DNA from: Cacconaster sp045617505
Lineage (GTDB): Bacteria; Bacteroidota; Bacteroidia; Bacteroidales; UBA932
Length of the DNA: 42,140 nucleotides
Assembly: GCA_045617505.1 (NCBI GenBank)
Contig: JAZLIS010000059.1
Span: 1 to 42,140 of the forward strand
Reading direction: 5' to 3'
In this document: positions 1 through 8,635 of the stretch, piece by piece
Layout of the letters: every line of letters starts with the position of its first letter
How positions within the stretch are numbered: position 1 is the stretch's first letter
Translations under genes and position numbers: made by a program
Notes under the pieces: generated by a model
Seen by the model: the letters and a program-made list of their open reading frames with translations, nothing else
What the model was told of the DNA's origin: nothing
Databases searched by the model: none

Positions 1-130
1 CCAGAATGCTGGCTCCGATGACCGGACCCGCATTGTCGCTGACTGTACCCGAAACTTTAACAGTCTGCGCGTTAACGCCTGCGGCGAAAACGAGCACAGT
101 TGCGAGTAAAGCAAACAGTTTTTGTTTCAT
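1..130 (-). CDS. SusC/RagA-type TonB-linked outer-membrane protein, N-terminal fragment
   Basis: Reading leftward from an ATG at 128-130, 43 codons are present before the window edge. They encode a signal peptide (MKQKLFALLATVLVFAAG, cut after VNA) followed by VSGTVSDNAGPVIGASIL. This is the opening of the carboxypeptidase-D regulatory-like domain that starts nearly all SusC/RagA receptors in Bacteroidota. These receptors import glycans through the outer membrane with a SusD lipoprotein, here presumably further left. A tyrosine recombinase lies 36 bp upstream on the same strand, and a perfect inverted repeat ends at the start codon. The gene probably serves the adjoining uronate-glycan locus, but its substrate cannot be read from this fragment. 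The family call rests on signal peptide plus domain start only. Confidence 0.8.
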   Translation of the reverse strand, partial: MKQKLFALLATVLVFAAGVNAQTVKVSGTVSDNAGPVIGASIL

Positions 131-146
131 ATCTTATAAAGATATG
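128..146. repeat. Perfect 8-bp inverted repeat at the susC start codon
   Basis: The sequence CATATCTTATAAAGATATG has arms CATATCTT and AAGATATG around a 3-nt centre. One arm contains the susC-like start codon. It could be a recombinase crossover site, an RNA hairpin masking the start codon, or chance. Its place between a tyrosine recombinase gene and a surface receptor gene makes the first option worth testing. Confidence 0.6.
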
Positions 147-166
147 AGAAACCGATGCCTGCAGAA

Positions 167-1075
167 TCATTTGAAAAACGGGTTTGATGCGAGAATACGG
201 GCGTTTTCCTCCTTTGTGATACGGATATAGCGGCGGAAGGAGGACTCCGTTTTATGGCCGGTTATCAGCATACACTGATGAACGGGTACACCGGACATAT
301 AGAGCAGCGTGGCTCCCGTACGCCTTGCGGTGTGGGCGGTGACGAGTTCCCATTTTTCCTTTGTTTCAAGAATGTGCTGCAATCCCTTGCTTCTCGAAAT
401 CTGTATGCGGGTGTTGATTCCCGCCTTGCGGCAGATGACCTTTACCAGTTTGTTGAATGTGGTATGGTGCAGATAAGGGACCCGTCCTCCGTATTTGTCC
501 ATTATGTCAAGGATTTTCGGGGAGGCGGGAATTACCACCGATTCAGAAGTTTTCTTTTGGGAGAAACAGATGAATCCGTTGTTCAGGTTGTCTCTCGACA
601 GTCTGGAGTAATCACTGAACCGGGCGGCGGTATAACATCCTACAATGAATAAATCCCGGGCTTTGCATTCTCTCGGGTTGTCCGGATGCAGAGAAATGAT
701 TCTGTCAAGTTCTTCCCGGGTCAGATAGATGGATTCGGAATATTCCGGGATAACGCAGAATTGAGTGAAATCGGTGTTTCTGTGATATTTAAGTTTGTAG
801 GCTGAGGCCATAACTGCGTGAAGTTTTGCGATGGTTGCCGAAATGTAATTGCGTGAATACCCTCTGGCATACATCTTTTCCAGCAGGCGGAGATAGAAAG
901 CGGAATCCACGTCATCCCAGTTGGAGGTATGTCCCATAAGTTCTCCAATCAGTCTGCAGGCACCCAGATTGGGTTGGATGGATGGCAATGGCCTTCTGGA
1001 CCATTGCTCAAAATAGTCCCAAAAGTCAGGACAGCTGTCCTTTTGACATTTTTTGAAATTAACGGAAATGTTCAT
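167..1075 (-). CDS. Tyrosine-type site-specific recombinase (phage integrase family)
   Basis: The 302-residue protein has an N-terminal SAM-like core-binding region (roughly residues 15-105) and a C-terminal catalytic domain. The catalytic set is visible in order: Arg in CYTAARFSDY, Lys in SQKKTSE, His/Arg in HTARRTG, His in ITGHKTE and the nucleophile Tyr in SSFRRYI. It looks intact. Length and layout match the small single-gene recombinases that Bacteroidota use for DNA inversion and for element integration. It is transcribed toward, and ends 36 bp before, a susC-like gene, so the two may be co-transcribed. No att sites, mobilisation genes or phage genes lie nearby, which favours local inversion over element integration; this is inference. 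Confidence 0.9.
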   Translation of the reverse strand: MNISVNFKKCQKDSCPDFWDYFEQWSRRPLPSIQPNLGACRLIGELMGHTSNWDDVDSAFYLRLLEKMYARGYSRNYISATIAKLHAVMASAYKLKYHRNTDFTQFCVIPEYSESIYLTREELDRIISLHPDNPRECKARDLFIVGCYTAARFSDYSRLSRDNLNNGFICFSQKKTSESVVIPASPKILDIMDKYGGRVPYLHHTTFNKLVKVICRKAGINTRIQISRSKGLQHILETKEKWELVTAHTARRTGATLLYMSGVPVHQCMLITGHKTESSFRRYIRITKEENARILASNPFFK

Positions 1076-1076
1076 T

Positions 1077-1108
1077 TTTCATCTTTGATAAATAATGATT
1101 AATTTTGC
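1077..1108 (+). promoter_or_regulatory. Bacteroidota promoter for the GH92/uronate operon
   Basis: TAATTTTGC at 1100-1108 matches the TAnnTTTGC -7 box exactly. TTTC at 1077-1080 is a one-mismatch -33 box at the preferred 19-nt spacing. The GH92 ATG at 1131 is 22 nt downstream. The -7 box is also the left arm of a 6-bp inverted repeat (TTTTGC/GCAAAA, 1103-1120), a possible operator between the divergent recombinase and GH92 genes. Confidence 0.6.
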
Positions 1109-1130
1109 AGGATAGCAAAACCATATTATA

Positions 1131-4073
1131 ATGAAAAAAATATTATCCCTTGCGGCGGTTGTGGCCGTTCTTTTCAGTTGTGAAAAAAAGCCGGTGGAAC
1201 CGGTGGATTATGTTGATCCGTTCATTGGGACGGGCTTTCACGGACACACATATCCCGGAGCAACCACTCCTTTCGGGGCAATTCAGCTCAGCCCGGACAA
1301 TTACAGAGGTGTGTGGGACGCCTGCTCAGGATACCATTATGACAGAGATTCAATCATTGGTTTCTCGCACACCCACCTCAGCGGAACGGGCTGTGCGGAT
1401 CTTGCCGACGTCCTTTTCCATCCCAGCAACCACGACGTGGACCTTTCCCGCGAGGGGGATATCTATGAACATCTCAAATTCAGACACAAGGACGAGGAGG
1501 CAACTCCCGGCTACTATAAAGTCTATTTCAGGGATGAACGGCTGCTTGCCGAACTTACTGCCACCGAGCATACGGGATGGCATCGCTACACCTTTGCAAA
1601 AGGCCAGCCTCACGTGATTGTGATAGACCTTCACCACTCCATAACCACTGACGAAAAGTTTCAGGAGGTTGAAATCAGGCAGACCGCTGACAACGAAGTG
1701 ATAGGTATGACGAAGACTACGGCCTGGACTCCGGACCAGTATGTCTATTTCGTAGCCCAGTTCTCCGCCCCGATTGAGAAAGTTAAATATGTAGATAATC
1801 ACAAATTTGTGGAAAAGCCTGAGGAGTGCACGAGCGACAATCGTCAGGCCGTACTTTACTTCGCTGAGGGCCAAGGGCCTATAGTTGCCAAGGTCGGCCT
1901 CTCTCCCGTAGGCTATGAAAGTGCAAGGGACAACCTCGATATGGAAGGCGCGCCCTATGCCTTCAATTTCGACGTTATCAAAGAGGAAGCCCGCAGTGAA
2001 TGGGTCGGGCTTCTGTCGAAAGTGAAAGTGGAGGGTGGAACAAAAGCGCAGAAGAGGACTTTCTATACAGCACTTTATCATACGGCTATCGTACCGAACG
2101 TGAATTCGGATGTCAACAGTTTATATCGCAGGCATAACCAGCAGATAGGCAAAGCCAGATACGGGAAGTACTATTCGACTATTTCCGCCTGGGACATTTT
2201 CCGGGCCTGGCTTCCCCTTTCATCCCTTATCTATCCGAGCCAGCTGCACGATATGGTTTTCAGCTGCCTGGATATGTATGATGCAACGGGTGAACTTCCG
2301 ATATGGCCCCTTGCCAACGGAGAGACCTTCTGTATGGTGGGATACCACAGCGTTCCTTTCATCGTGAGCGCATGGCTGAAGGGATTTCTTCCTGATATGA
2401 ATCCCGAGTTTGCTCTGGATGCAATGGTCAAGTCATCCGATATCAATCAGAAGGGAGGGGAGTACTATAGTAAGCTCGGTTATATACCGGCAAACAAATG
2501 CAGGGAGGCGGTTTCCTGCGCGTTGGAATATGCATACGACGACTGGTGCATCGCCCGCTTTGCCGAAAGCATCGGCAAGACTGACATTGCTCAGGAGTAT
2601 TACAAGAGAGCTCAAAGTTTTGTGAATATTTTTGACGGAAGCACCGGCTTCTTCCGCGGACGCAATCTTGACGGAACTATGGTCGAGGCCTTCAACCCCT
2701 TTGAGCCATCCCGTGAATATACCGAGGCCAATGCATATCAATACAGATTCTTCACTCCCCAGGATTTCAATGGCCTTGCAGACCTCCTCGGCGGCAAAGA
2801 CAAACTGATTGCGGCGATGGATGACCTTTTCACCACCGAGTCAAAGGTCGATGGGCACGTGAGCGATATGACCGGCTTTGTCGGGCAGTATGTCCACGGA
2901 AATGAGCCCAGCCACCACATCACCTACATCTACAACTACCTCGGTCAGCCCTGGAAGACTCAGGAACTGACCCGCCGTATGCTTGAAGAGATGTATCAGG
3001 ATACTCCTGAGGGCATTTCAGGCAATGAGGACTGCGGACAGATGTCCGCCTGGTACGTGATGTCAGCCCTCGGCCTCTATGAAGTGTGCCCCGGCAGTAT
3101 GGAATATACCTTCACCACTCCTTTGTTCGACAAGGTCACTCTCCGTGTTCCTACCGGGAAAGAACTGGTCATCTCCGCCGACAATCCCGCCAAAAACAAA
3201 TACATACAGTCCGTCGAATTCAACGGCAAGGTTCTCGACAGGAGTTATATTACTTTTGAGGAGCTTATGGACGGAGGTGAACTCCATTTCACTCTCTCAT
3301 CCACTCCGAACAAGGAACTGTGGAGCTCGGAATCCGCTGTACCATACTCCATCACCACGGCGGACAAGCCTATTGTTTCACCCGTCTATTACACCATCGA
3401 AGGAGGTCGTATGGATCTCTTCCTCGAGAAGCTGACGGTCACTCTCGGGTCCCTGACGGAAGGGGCTCAAATCCACTATACTCTTGACGGCAGCGAACCC
3501 ACCCTCCAGAGCCCTCTCTATACAGATCCGTTTGACCTTACGGAGACAACGACAATAAGGGCAAAGGCATTCAAGGACGGACTGCAGAGCATAGAGCTTT
3601 GCGCACCGGCGAACAAATGTCATTTCGCCTCCGCGACGGACGTCAAAGTCTCGAAGAATGGAGTGAACTACAAATATTACGAAGGGGACTTCAGCCGTAC
3701 CGACGATATCCTCAAGAAAGGCAAGTTCGTGAAGGAGGGTGTGCTGGCCTCACCTGCCCTGGACCCTGCACAGATTGAGGATTACTACGGTTTCATCTAT
3801 ACAGGTTATATTGACATTCCCGAGACGAAGGTCTGGGAGTTCGGCCTGCTGTGTGACGACGGAGCTTTGTTCCAGATAGACGGCAAGGATGTCGTCGATA
3901 ATGACGGGACTCACTCTGCGGCACTGATGAGAGGAGTCGCTCCTCTTGAAAAGGGCCTGCATCCGTTCACTCTCAAGTATATCGAGAGCTACGAGGGACA
4001 GGTGCTTAAAGTTTTCTGGAAGAAAGGGGAAAAGGGTGAGGAGGTGCCTGCCTCTGCCTACTTTCTGCAATAG
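1131..4073 (+). CDS. GH92 alpha-mannosidase-family lipoprotein with CHB_HEX_C-like and PA14-like C-terminal domains
   Basis: The 980-residue protein starts with a lipoprotein signal (LFSC, Cys17), so it is probably anchored at the cell surface or in the periplasm. Residues about 25-735 form a GH92 domain, with the family opening YVDPFIGTG, the GNEPSHH motif near residue 590 and GNEDCGQMSAW near 630. GH92 enzymes are calcium-dependent, inverting exo-alpha-mannosidases. GH92 proteins are usually about 740-760 residues. The extra length is a chitobiase/hexosaminidase C-terminal-like beta domain (about 750-820) and a PA14-like module (about 845-980, FLLCDDGALFQIDG-type region), both likely glycan binding. 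It heads the uronate operon. The exact alpha-mannoside linkage is not predictable. Confidence 0.92.
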   Translation: MKKILSLAAVVAVLFSCEKKPVEPVDYVDPFIGTGFHGHTYPGATTPFGAIQLSPDNYRGVWDACSGYHYDRDSIIGFSHTHLSGTGCADLADVLFHPSNHDVDLSREGDIYEHLKFRHKDEEATPGYYKVYFRDERLLAELTATEHTGWHRYTFAKGQPHVIVIDLHHSITTDEKFQEVEIRQTADNEVIGMTKTTAWTPDQYVYFVAQFSAPIEKVKYVDNHKFVEKPEECTSDNRQAVLYFAEGQGPIVAKVGLSPVGYESARDNLDMEGAPYAFNFDVIKEEARSEWVGLLSKVKVEGGTKAQKRTFYTALYHTAIVPNVNSDVNSLYRRHNQQIGKARYGKYYSTISAWDIFRAWLPLSSLIYPSQLHDMVFSCLDMYDATGELPIWPLANGETFCMVGYHSVPFIVSAWLKGFLPDMNPEFALDAMVKSSDINQKGGEYYSKLGYIPANKCREAVSCALEYAYDDWCIARFAESIGKTDIAQEYYKRAQSFVNIFDGSTGFFRGRNLDGTMVEAFNPFEPSREYTEANAYQYRFFTPQDFNGLADLLGGKDKLIAAMDDLFTTESKVDGHVSDMTGFVGQYVHGNEPSHHITYIYNYLGQPWKTQELTRRMLEEMYQDTPEGISGNEDCGQMSAWYVMSALGLYEVCPGSMEYTFTTPLFDKVTLRVPTGKELVISADNPAKNKYIQSVEFNGKVLDRSYITFEELMDGGELHFTLSSTPNKELWSSESAVPYSITTADKPIVSPVYYTIEGGRMDLFLEKLTVTLGSLTEGAQIHYTLDGSEPTLQSPLYTDPFDLTETTTIRAKAFKDGLQSIELCAPANKCHFASATDVKVSKNGVNYKYYEGDFSRTDDILKKGKFVKEGVLASPALDPAQIEDYYGFIYTGYIDIPETKVWEFGLLCDDGALFQIDGKDVVDNDGTHSAALMRGVAPLEKGLHPFTLKYIESYEGQVLKVFWKKGEKGEEVPASAYFLQ

Positions 4074-4386
4074 CTTTTCCGGAATCAAATCCGACCTCAC
4101 GGAGTGGAATTTCGGGGGTGTCGATAGTCAGGGGGGGTCTGTCTTCCATACCTTCAGAATTACAAACGTCTCGAAGGAGGATTTTGTGATAGGTTCCCTT
4201 TCGACAAATTGTTCGTGTGTTCATCCGTACATCGGGATAGTGAAAATCAAGGCGGGGGAGAGTGTCGGGATGGAGGTGTCGATTAATCCCTCCGGAGCGT
4301 ACGGGGAAAGAGAATATTTTGTAATTTTACACGATAAGGATGAAAAACCGGTTCAGAAGTTCTCCTTGAAGATGGAGGTCTTCTGA
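4036..4386 (+). CDS. Small DUF1573 domain protein, non-ATG or uncertain start
   Basis: The frame carries a DUF1573-like beta domain: WNFGGVDSQGGSVFHTF, then ITNVSKEDFVIGSLSTNCSC, then KIKAGESVGMEVSINPSG. DUF1573 proteins are immunoglobulin-like domains common in Bacteroidota, with no settled role. The conserved domain begins just after the GH92 stop, yet this frame has no ATG nearby; the nearest is at 3946, deep inside GH92. A GTG at 4036 overlaps GH92 by 38 bp, follows a purine-rich stretch and would give 116 residues. No export signal is visible with this start. It may be translated by coupling to GH92, or be the remnant of a longer protein. Confidence 0.6.
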   Translation: MRRCLPLPTFCNSFSGIKSDLTEWNFGGVDSQGGSVFHTFRITNVSKEDFVIGSLSTNCSCVHPYIGIVKIKAGESVGMEVSINPSGAYGEREYFVILHDKDEKPVQKFSLKMEVF

Positions 4387-4417
4387 AATTGAGATACCGA
4401 ATACAAATCTTACATAT

Positions 4418-6601
4418 ATGAAGAAGTTAGCTTTAATCGCCGTAACATTGCTTGCCCTTGCATCCTGCAGGCAGAAAGCTGAAACCGAATATGAATATCC
4501 TTTCAGGAATCCGAACCTGAAGGTTGAGCAGAGGGTGGAGGACCTGATTTCGAGGCTCACTCTCCGGGAGAAGGTGGGTATGACTATGAGCAGTTCGTTC
4601 TCCGTAGATAGGCTCGGAATTCCTGCATATACCTGGTGGTCAGAGGCTTGCCACGGTATAACCGGAGCCGGGGTGACAGTGTTCCCGCAGTCTATTGGTC
4701 TGGCCGCATCTTTCGATACTGAAAGACAGTTTGAAATCTACACCGCCGTCTCCGACGAGGCGCGCGCAAGGTGGAATTCCACGGAGCACAACGAATTCGG
4801 AATAGATTCCAAATATTGTCTGGAGTGGTGGCACGGACTCTCATTCTGGTGTCCCAACGTCAATATATTCCGTGACCCCAGATGGGGCCGCGGGCAGGAG
4901 ACAAGCGGCGAGGACCCGTTCCTTGCAGGAGAGATGGGGGCTGCGGTTGTCAAGGGAATGCAGGGCGACAACGACCGCTATTTCAAGACGATTGCCTGCG
5001 CCAAGCATTTTGCGGTCCACAGCGGACCTGAATCAAGCCGTCACAGATTTGACGCCAGAGTATCGCAGCGTGACCTGTGGGAGACTTATCTCCCCGCATT
5101 CAAGAAGCTTGTCGATGCCGGAGTCCAGCAGGTGATGGGAGCCTATAATCGTTATGAAGGAGAGCCCTGCTGTGCGAGTGACCGTCTGCTCGGTGATATC
5201 CTCCGTGGCAAATGGAACTATCAGGGTTTCGTGGTGAGTGACTGCGGCGCAATCGACAATTTCTATGAAAAAGGACGGCACGAGACTCATCCCGATGCGG
5301 CGTCTGCAAGTGCGGCCGCCGTGAAAGCCGGATGCGACGTCGAGTGCGGAACAAGCTACGATGCTCTCTCCGAGGCTGTTGAGAAGGGGTATATCACTGA
5401 AGCTGAGATAGATGTCAGCCTCCGCAGGATATTGACCGCGCGAATCAGGCTCGGTATGTTCGACCCTGTCGAGCTGGATCCCTGGAGAAACCTCGGTGCA
5501 TCCGACCTGAGCACAGAGAAGAACCACGAACTGGCCCGCAAGGCGGCTCAGGAGACTATGGTCCTTCTCAAGAATGACGGTATCCTTCCTCTTTCAAGGG
5601 AATTGAAGAAGATAGCTGTAATCGGCCCCAATGCCGACAATGCATATATGCATCTGGGCAACTACAACGGAACGCCGATTGATGAGCACAGCCTGTCAAT
5701 CGTCGATGCCATAAGGCAGGCCGCAGGTTCCGCTGAAATCATCTACAACAAGGGATGCGAGAATATTGTCGAGAAGGGAGAAGAGGAGGTGAATTACTCA
5801 CAGATGCAGAGTCAGATTGCCGATGCTGACGTCATCATCGCCGTCACGGGACTTACCGCCAAACTCGAGGGAGAGGAGATGAGCATTGACTGCGACGGCT
5901 TCTACCGTGGCGACAGGACTGCCATCGAACTCCCCGAAGTTCAGCAGAATCTTGTAAGAGCAGCGCGTCAGACGGGAAAACCCGTTGTGGTGGTGAACTG
6001 CAGCGGCTCCGCGATTGCCTTCGGCTCCATTGAGAAAGATTATGATGCGCTGATACAGGCGTGGTATGGCGGACAGGCCGCCGGCCTTGCAGTTGCCGAC
6101 GTTCTGTTCGGGGATTACAACCCCGCCGGAAGACTCCCTATAACATTCTATGAATCGACCTCCCAGCTTCCTTCCGATTTTGAGGATTACAATATGGAGG
6201 GAAAGACATACCGGTATTTCCGTGGCACACCTCTCTACGCATTCGGCTATGGCTTGAGCTATACGACGTTTGAATATGGTCAGGCCAAGGTAAAGGGTTC
6301 GAGCCACAAGATTACCGTCCCTGTGACGAATACCGGCTCGGTTGACGGAGACGAGGTGGTCCAGATATACGTCAAGGCTCTTGACAATCCCGAGGCTCCG
6401 ATAAAGTCCCTCAAGGGATTCAAGAGGGTCAATGTCCCCGCCGGCAAGACCGTCAACGTCACGATTGAACTCGGTGACCAAGCCTTTGAATTCTACAATT
6501 CGGCAGTAGATGGACTGAGTGTCGCGAAGGGCCGTTACAAGATACTATATGGCGGATCTTCTCGTGATGAAGATCTCAAATCAATAGACATAACCATCTG
6601 A
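4418..6601 (+). CDS. GH3 beta-glycosidase lipoprotein (beta-xylosidase/beta-glucosidase type)
   Basis: The 727-residue protein has a lipoprotein signal with Cys17 (LALASC). The GH3 N-terminal barrel shows GEDPFLAG, AKHFAVHSGPE near residue 195 and the catalytic nucleophile Asp in VVSDCGAI near residue 274. The alpha/beta sandwich domain follows (MVLLKNDGILPL onward), then a C-terminal fibronectin-III-like domain (about 640-727, DEVVQIYV). The MGAYNRYEGEPCCAS stretch and the SGPESSRH context resemble the xylosidase/arabinosidase branch of GH3, but specificity in this family is hard to predict. It probably trims oligosaccharides in the periplasm before or after GH92 and GH88. It sits 31 bp after the DUF1573 gene in the same operon. 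Confidence 0.93.
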   Translation: MKKLALIAVTLLALASCRQKAETEYEYPFRNPNLKVEQRVEDLISRLTLREKVGMTMSSSFSVDRLGIPAYTWWSEACHGITGAGVTVFPQSIGLAASFDTERQFEIYTAVSDEARARWNSTEHNEFGIDSKYCLEWWHGLSFWCPNVNIFRDPRWGRGQETSGEDPFLAGEMGAAVVKGMQGDNDRYFKTIACAKHFAVHSGPESSRHRFDARVSQRDLWETYLPAFKKLVDAGVQQVMGAYNRYEGEPCCASDRLLGDILRGKWNYQGFVVSDCGAIDNFYEKGRHETHPDAASASAAAVKAGCDVECGTSYDALSEAVEKGYITEAEIDVSLRRILTARIRLGMFDPVELDPWRNLGASDLSTEKNHELARKAAQETMVLLKNDGILPLSRELKKIAVIGPNADNAYMHLGNYNGTPIDEHSLSIVDAIRQAAGSAEIIYNKGCENIVEKGEEEVNYSQMQSQIADADVIIAVTGLTAKLEGEEMSIDCDGFYRGDRTAIELPEVQQNLVRAARQTGKPVVVVNCSGSAIAFGSIEKDYDALIQAWYGGQAAGLAVADVLFGDYNPAGRLPITFYESTSQLPSDFEDYNMEGKTYRYFRGTPLYAFGYGLSYTTFEYGQAKVKGSSHKITVPVTNTGSVDGDEVVQIYVKALDNPEAPIKSLKGFKRVNVPAGKTVNVTIELGDQAFEFYNSAVDGLSVAKGRYKILYGGSSRDEDLKSIDITI

Positions 6602-6613
6602 CGGCCTTCCCTT

Positions 6614-7819
6614 ATGGAGAAAACCTGGAGGTGGTTCGGAAAGAAGGACAAGGTGACCCTTGAAATGCTCCGGCAGATAGGGGTAGAGGGGGTCGTCACC
6701 TCCCTGTATGACCTGCCGAACGGTGAAGTCTGGGATCGGGGGTCAATCGAAAGAGTGAAGAGACAGATAGAGTCCTCCGGTCTGCGCTGGTCTGTTGTGG
6801 AAAGCCTTCCCGTCAGTGAGCATATAAAATATGCGGGGCCGGAGAGGGATCGTCTGATTGACAATTACATATCAAGCCTGGAAAATCTGGGCCGGTGCGG
6901 TGTCACCACGGTATGCTACAACTTTATGCCTGTAATAGACTGGGTGAGGACCGACTTGGATCATCTTCTTCCGGACGGCTCGACGACTCTTTATTTCGAT
7001 TATGCAAAGTTCGCATACTTCGACCTGAAGATATTGGAAAGGAAGGGGGCGGAGGATGATTATGACTCCCGGACTCTTGCCAAAGTGGAGGAACTGGACG
7101 GAACGTTCACTTCGGAGGACCGAAAGTCGTTGATAGATGCAATAATTCTCAAGACACAGGGCTTTATATGCGGTAATTTCACCTCTGACGAGAAGGAACC
7201 TGTCGAGAAATTCAAGACTCTTCTGTCACGATATGAGGGAGTTACTGAAGAAAATCTGCGCGAAAACCTCCGCTATTTCGTGGATGCCGTGATGCCTGTC
7301 TGTGACAGGTGGAACATTGATATGTGCATCCATCCTGACGACCCGCCCCTGAAGAGAGTGTTCGGACTGCCGAGGATAATGACGGATGCCGGTGACGTCA
7401 GGCGGTTGCTTGAAATGAACGGCAATCCCCATAACGGACTGACGTTCTGTGCCGGTTCCCTCTCCGCGGGGAGAGGCAATGATGTTGTGGGTATGGCGCA
7501 GGAATTTGCAACCCGGACCCATTTTGTCCATCTACGGTCCTGTGAAGTGTTACCGAACGGGGATTTCATCGAGGCTCCCCATACAGGGGGCCGTGCGGAC
7601 CTGGTGGAACTATGCAGGATATTTCTTTCGGAGGAGTGCAGGCGTGGGAAGGAGATTCCGATGAGGGTGGACCACGGACGGAACATTCTTTCCGACAGGG
7701 ACGGAGGATATAATCCCGGATACGGGTTCAACGGCAGGATGCTGGCTTTCGGACAGGTGGAGGGTATGCTCTGTGCGGTTGAGAATGAAATGAGAAACAA
7801 TAATTTGAAAAAGATATGA
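6614..7819 (+). CDS. uxuA: D-mannonate dehydratase
   Basis: The 401-residue protein matches UxuA along its length, beginning MEKTWRWFGKKDKVTLEML, with the family signatures CIHPDDPP and MRVDHGR. UxuA is a cytoplasmic metal-dependent enzyme that dehydrates D-mannonate to 2-keto-3-deoxy-D-gluconate (KDG). Length is normal for the family (about 390-400). It overlaps the following SDR gene by 4 bp (ATGA), the usual mark of translational coupling, and acts directly after that enzyme in the pathway. It starts 12 bp after the GH3 stop. Nothing in the sequence looks damaged. Confidence 0.95.
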   Translation: MEKTWRWFGKKDKVTLEMLRQIGVEGVVTSLYDLPNGEVWDRGSIERVKRQIESSGLRWSVVESLPVSEHIKYAGPERDRLIDNYISSLENLGRCGVTTVCYNFMPVIDWVRTDLDHLLPDGSTTLYFDYAKFAYFDLKILERKGAEDDYDSRTLAKVEELDGTFTSEDRKSLIDAIILKTQGFICGNFTSDEKEPVEKFKTLLSRYEGVTEENLRENLRYFVDAVMPVCDRWNIDMCIHPDDPPLKRVFGLPRIMTDAGDVRRLLEMNGNPHNGLTFCAGSLSAGRGNDVVGMAQEFATRTHFVHLRSCEVLPNGDFIEAPHTGGRADLVELCRIFLSEECRRGKEIPMRVDHGRNILSDRDGGYNPGYGFNGRMLAFGQVEGMLCAVENEMRNNNLKKI

Positions 7820-8631
7820 ACGAACTCTATTCAATTGCCGGCAAGGTGGCCGTGATAAGCGGTGCCGCCGGAGTTCTGGGCGGAAGTCTCGCCCGCCATT
7901 TCGCATCTCAGGGTGCCTCTGTCGTTGCACTCGTGCACAGGGAGGAGCAGGTTGCTCCTGTTCTTGAGGAACTGAAGTCCCTTGGCGGAACTCCTTCCTC
8001 TTATGCCTGTAACGTGATGGATACCGAATCGGTGGCGGCAATAGCCTCCGAGGTGGTTGCCTCCTACGGGAAGGTCGATATTCTGATAAACGTGGCCGGG
8101 GGCAATGTCCCCGGGGCTACGGTGATGCCGGACCAGAATTTCTGGGAGATGAAAATCGAAGATTGGGAAAAGGTGCTCAATCTCAACCTGAACGGGACGG
8201 TCTTCCCCTGCCACGTCTTCTCGAAAACCTTTGCGGAGCAGGGATACGGCTGCATCCTGAACATCTCCTCGATGGCGGCGTATGATGCGCTCAGCCGTGT
8301 CGCAGGCTACGGGGCTGCAAAGGAGGGGGTATCCAACTTCACCCGCTGGCTGGCTTCCGAGATGGCAATCAAATACGGAGAGAAGATCAGGGTCAACGCT
8401 CTCGCTCCGGGCTTCTTCATCGGAAAGCAGAATCGAGCCGCCCTTCTCAACCCGGACGGCAGTTATACGGAACGTTCCGGCAAGGTCCTTAACAAGACTC
8501 CGATGCGCCGTTTCGGTGACATTACCGAACTCAACGGAGCCGCACAGTTCCTCTGCTCAGATGCGGCATCATTCATTACGGGTGTCATCCTCCCCGTCGA
8601 TGGCGGATTCAGTTCATTCAGCGGAGTGTAG
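7816..8631 (+). CDS. SDR-family oxidoreductase, probable D-fructuronate reductase (mannonate oxidoreductase)
   Basis: The 271-residue short-chain dehydrogenase has a Rossmann nucleotide site (ISGAAGVLGG, residues 14-23), NVAGG near 92-96, catalytic Ser around 151-152 and the YxxxK pair at Tyr165/Lys169. It lies between uxuA (4-bp overlap) and uxaC (4-bp gap), where the pathway needs an enzyme reducing D-fructuronate to D-mannonate. Classical E. coli UxuB belongs to a different dehydrogenase family and is absent here. I infer that this SDR is its non-homologous replacement, as often annotated in Bacteroidota uronate loci. The substrate is not proven by sequence alone, so no symbol is given. 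Confidence 0.85.
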   Translation: MNELYSIAGKVAVISGAAGVLGGSLARHFASQGASVVALVHREEQVAPVLEELKSLGGTPSSYACNVMDTESVAAIASEVVASYGKVDILINVAGGNVPGATVMPDQNFWEMKIEDWEKVLNLNLNGTVFPCHVFSKTFAEQGYGCILNISSMAAYDALSRVAGYGAAKEGVSNFTRWLASEMAIKYGEKIRVNALAPGFFIGKQNRAALLNPDGSYTERSGKVLNKTPMRRFGDITELNGAAQFLCSDAASFITGVILPVDGGFSSFSGV

Positions 8632-8635
8632 GCCT

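Noticed and set aside
7816..8631. The SDR gene as classical uxuB
   Set aside because: E. coli UxuB is a long polyol-type dehydrogenase of nearly 490 residues. This protein is a 271-residue SDR, so only a functional analogue is proposed.
8282..8635. Upstream extension of uxaC by 118 codons
   Set aside because: The extension lies inside the SDR coding region in another frame. The family start is the ATG at 8636.
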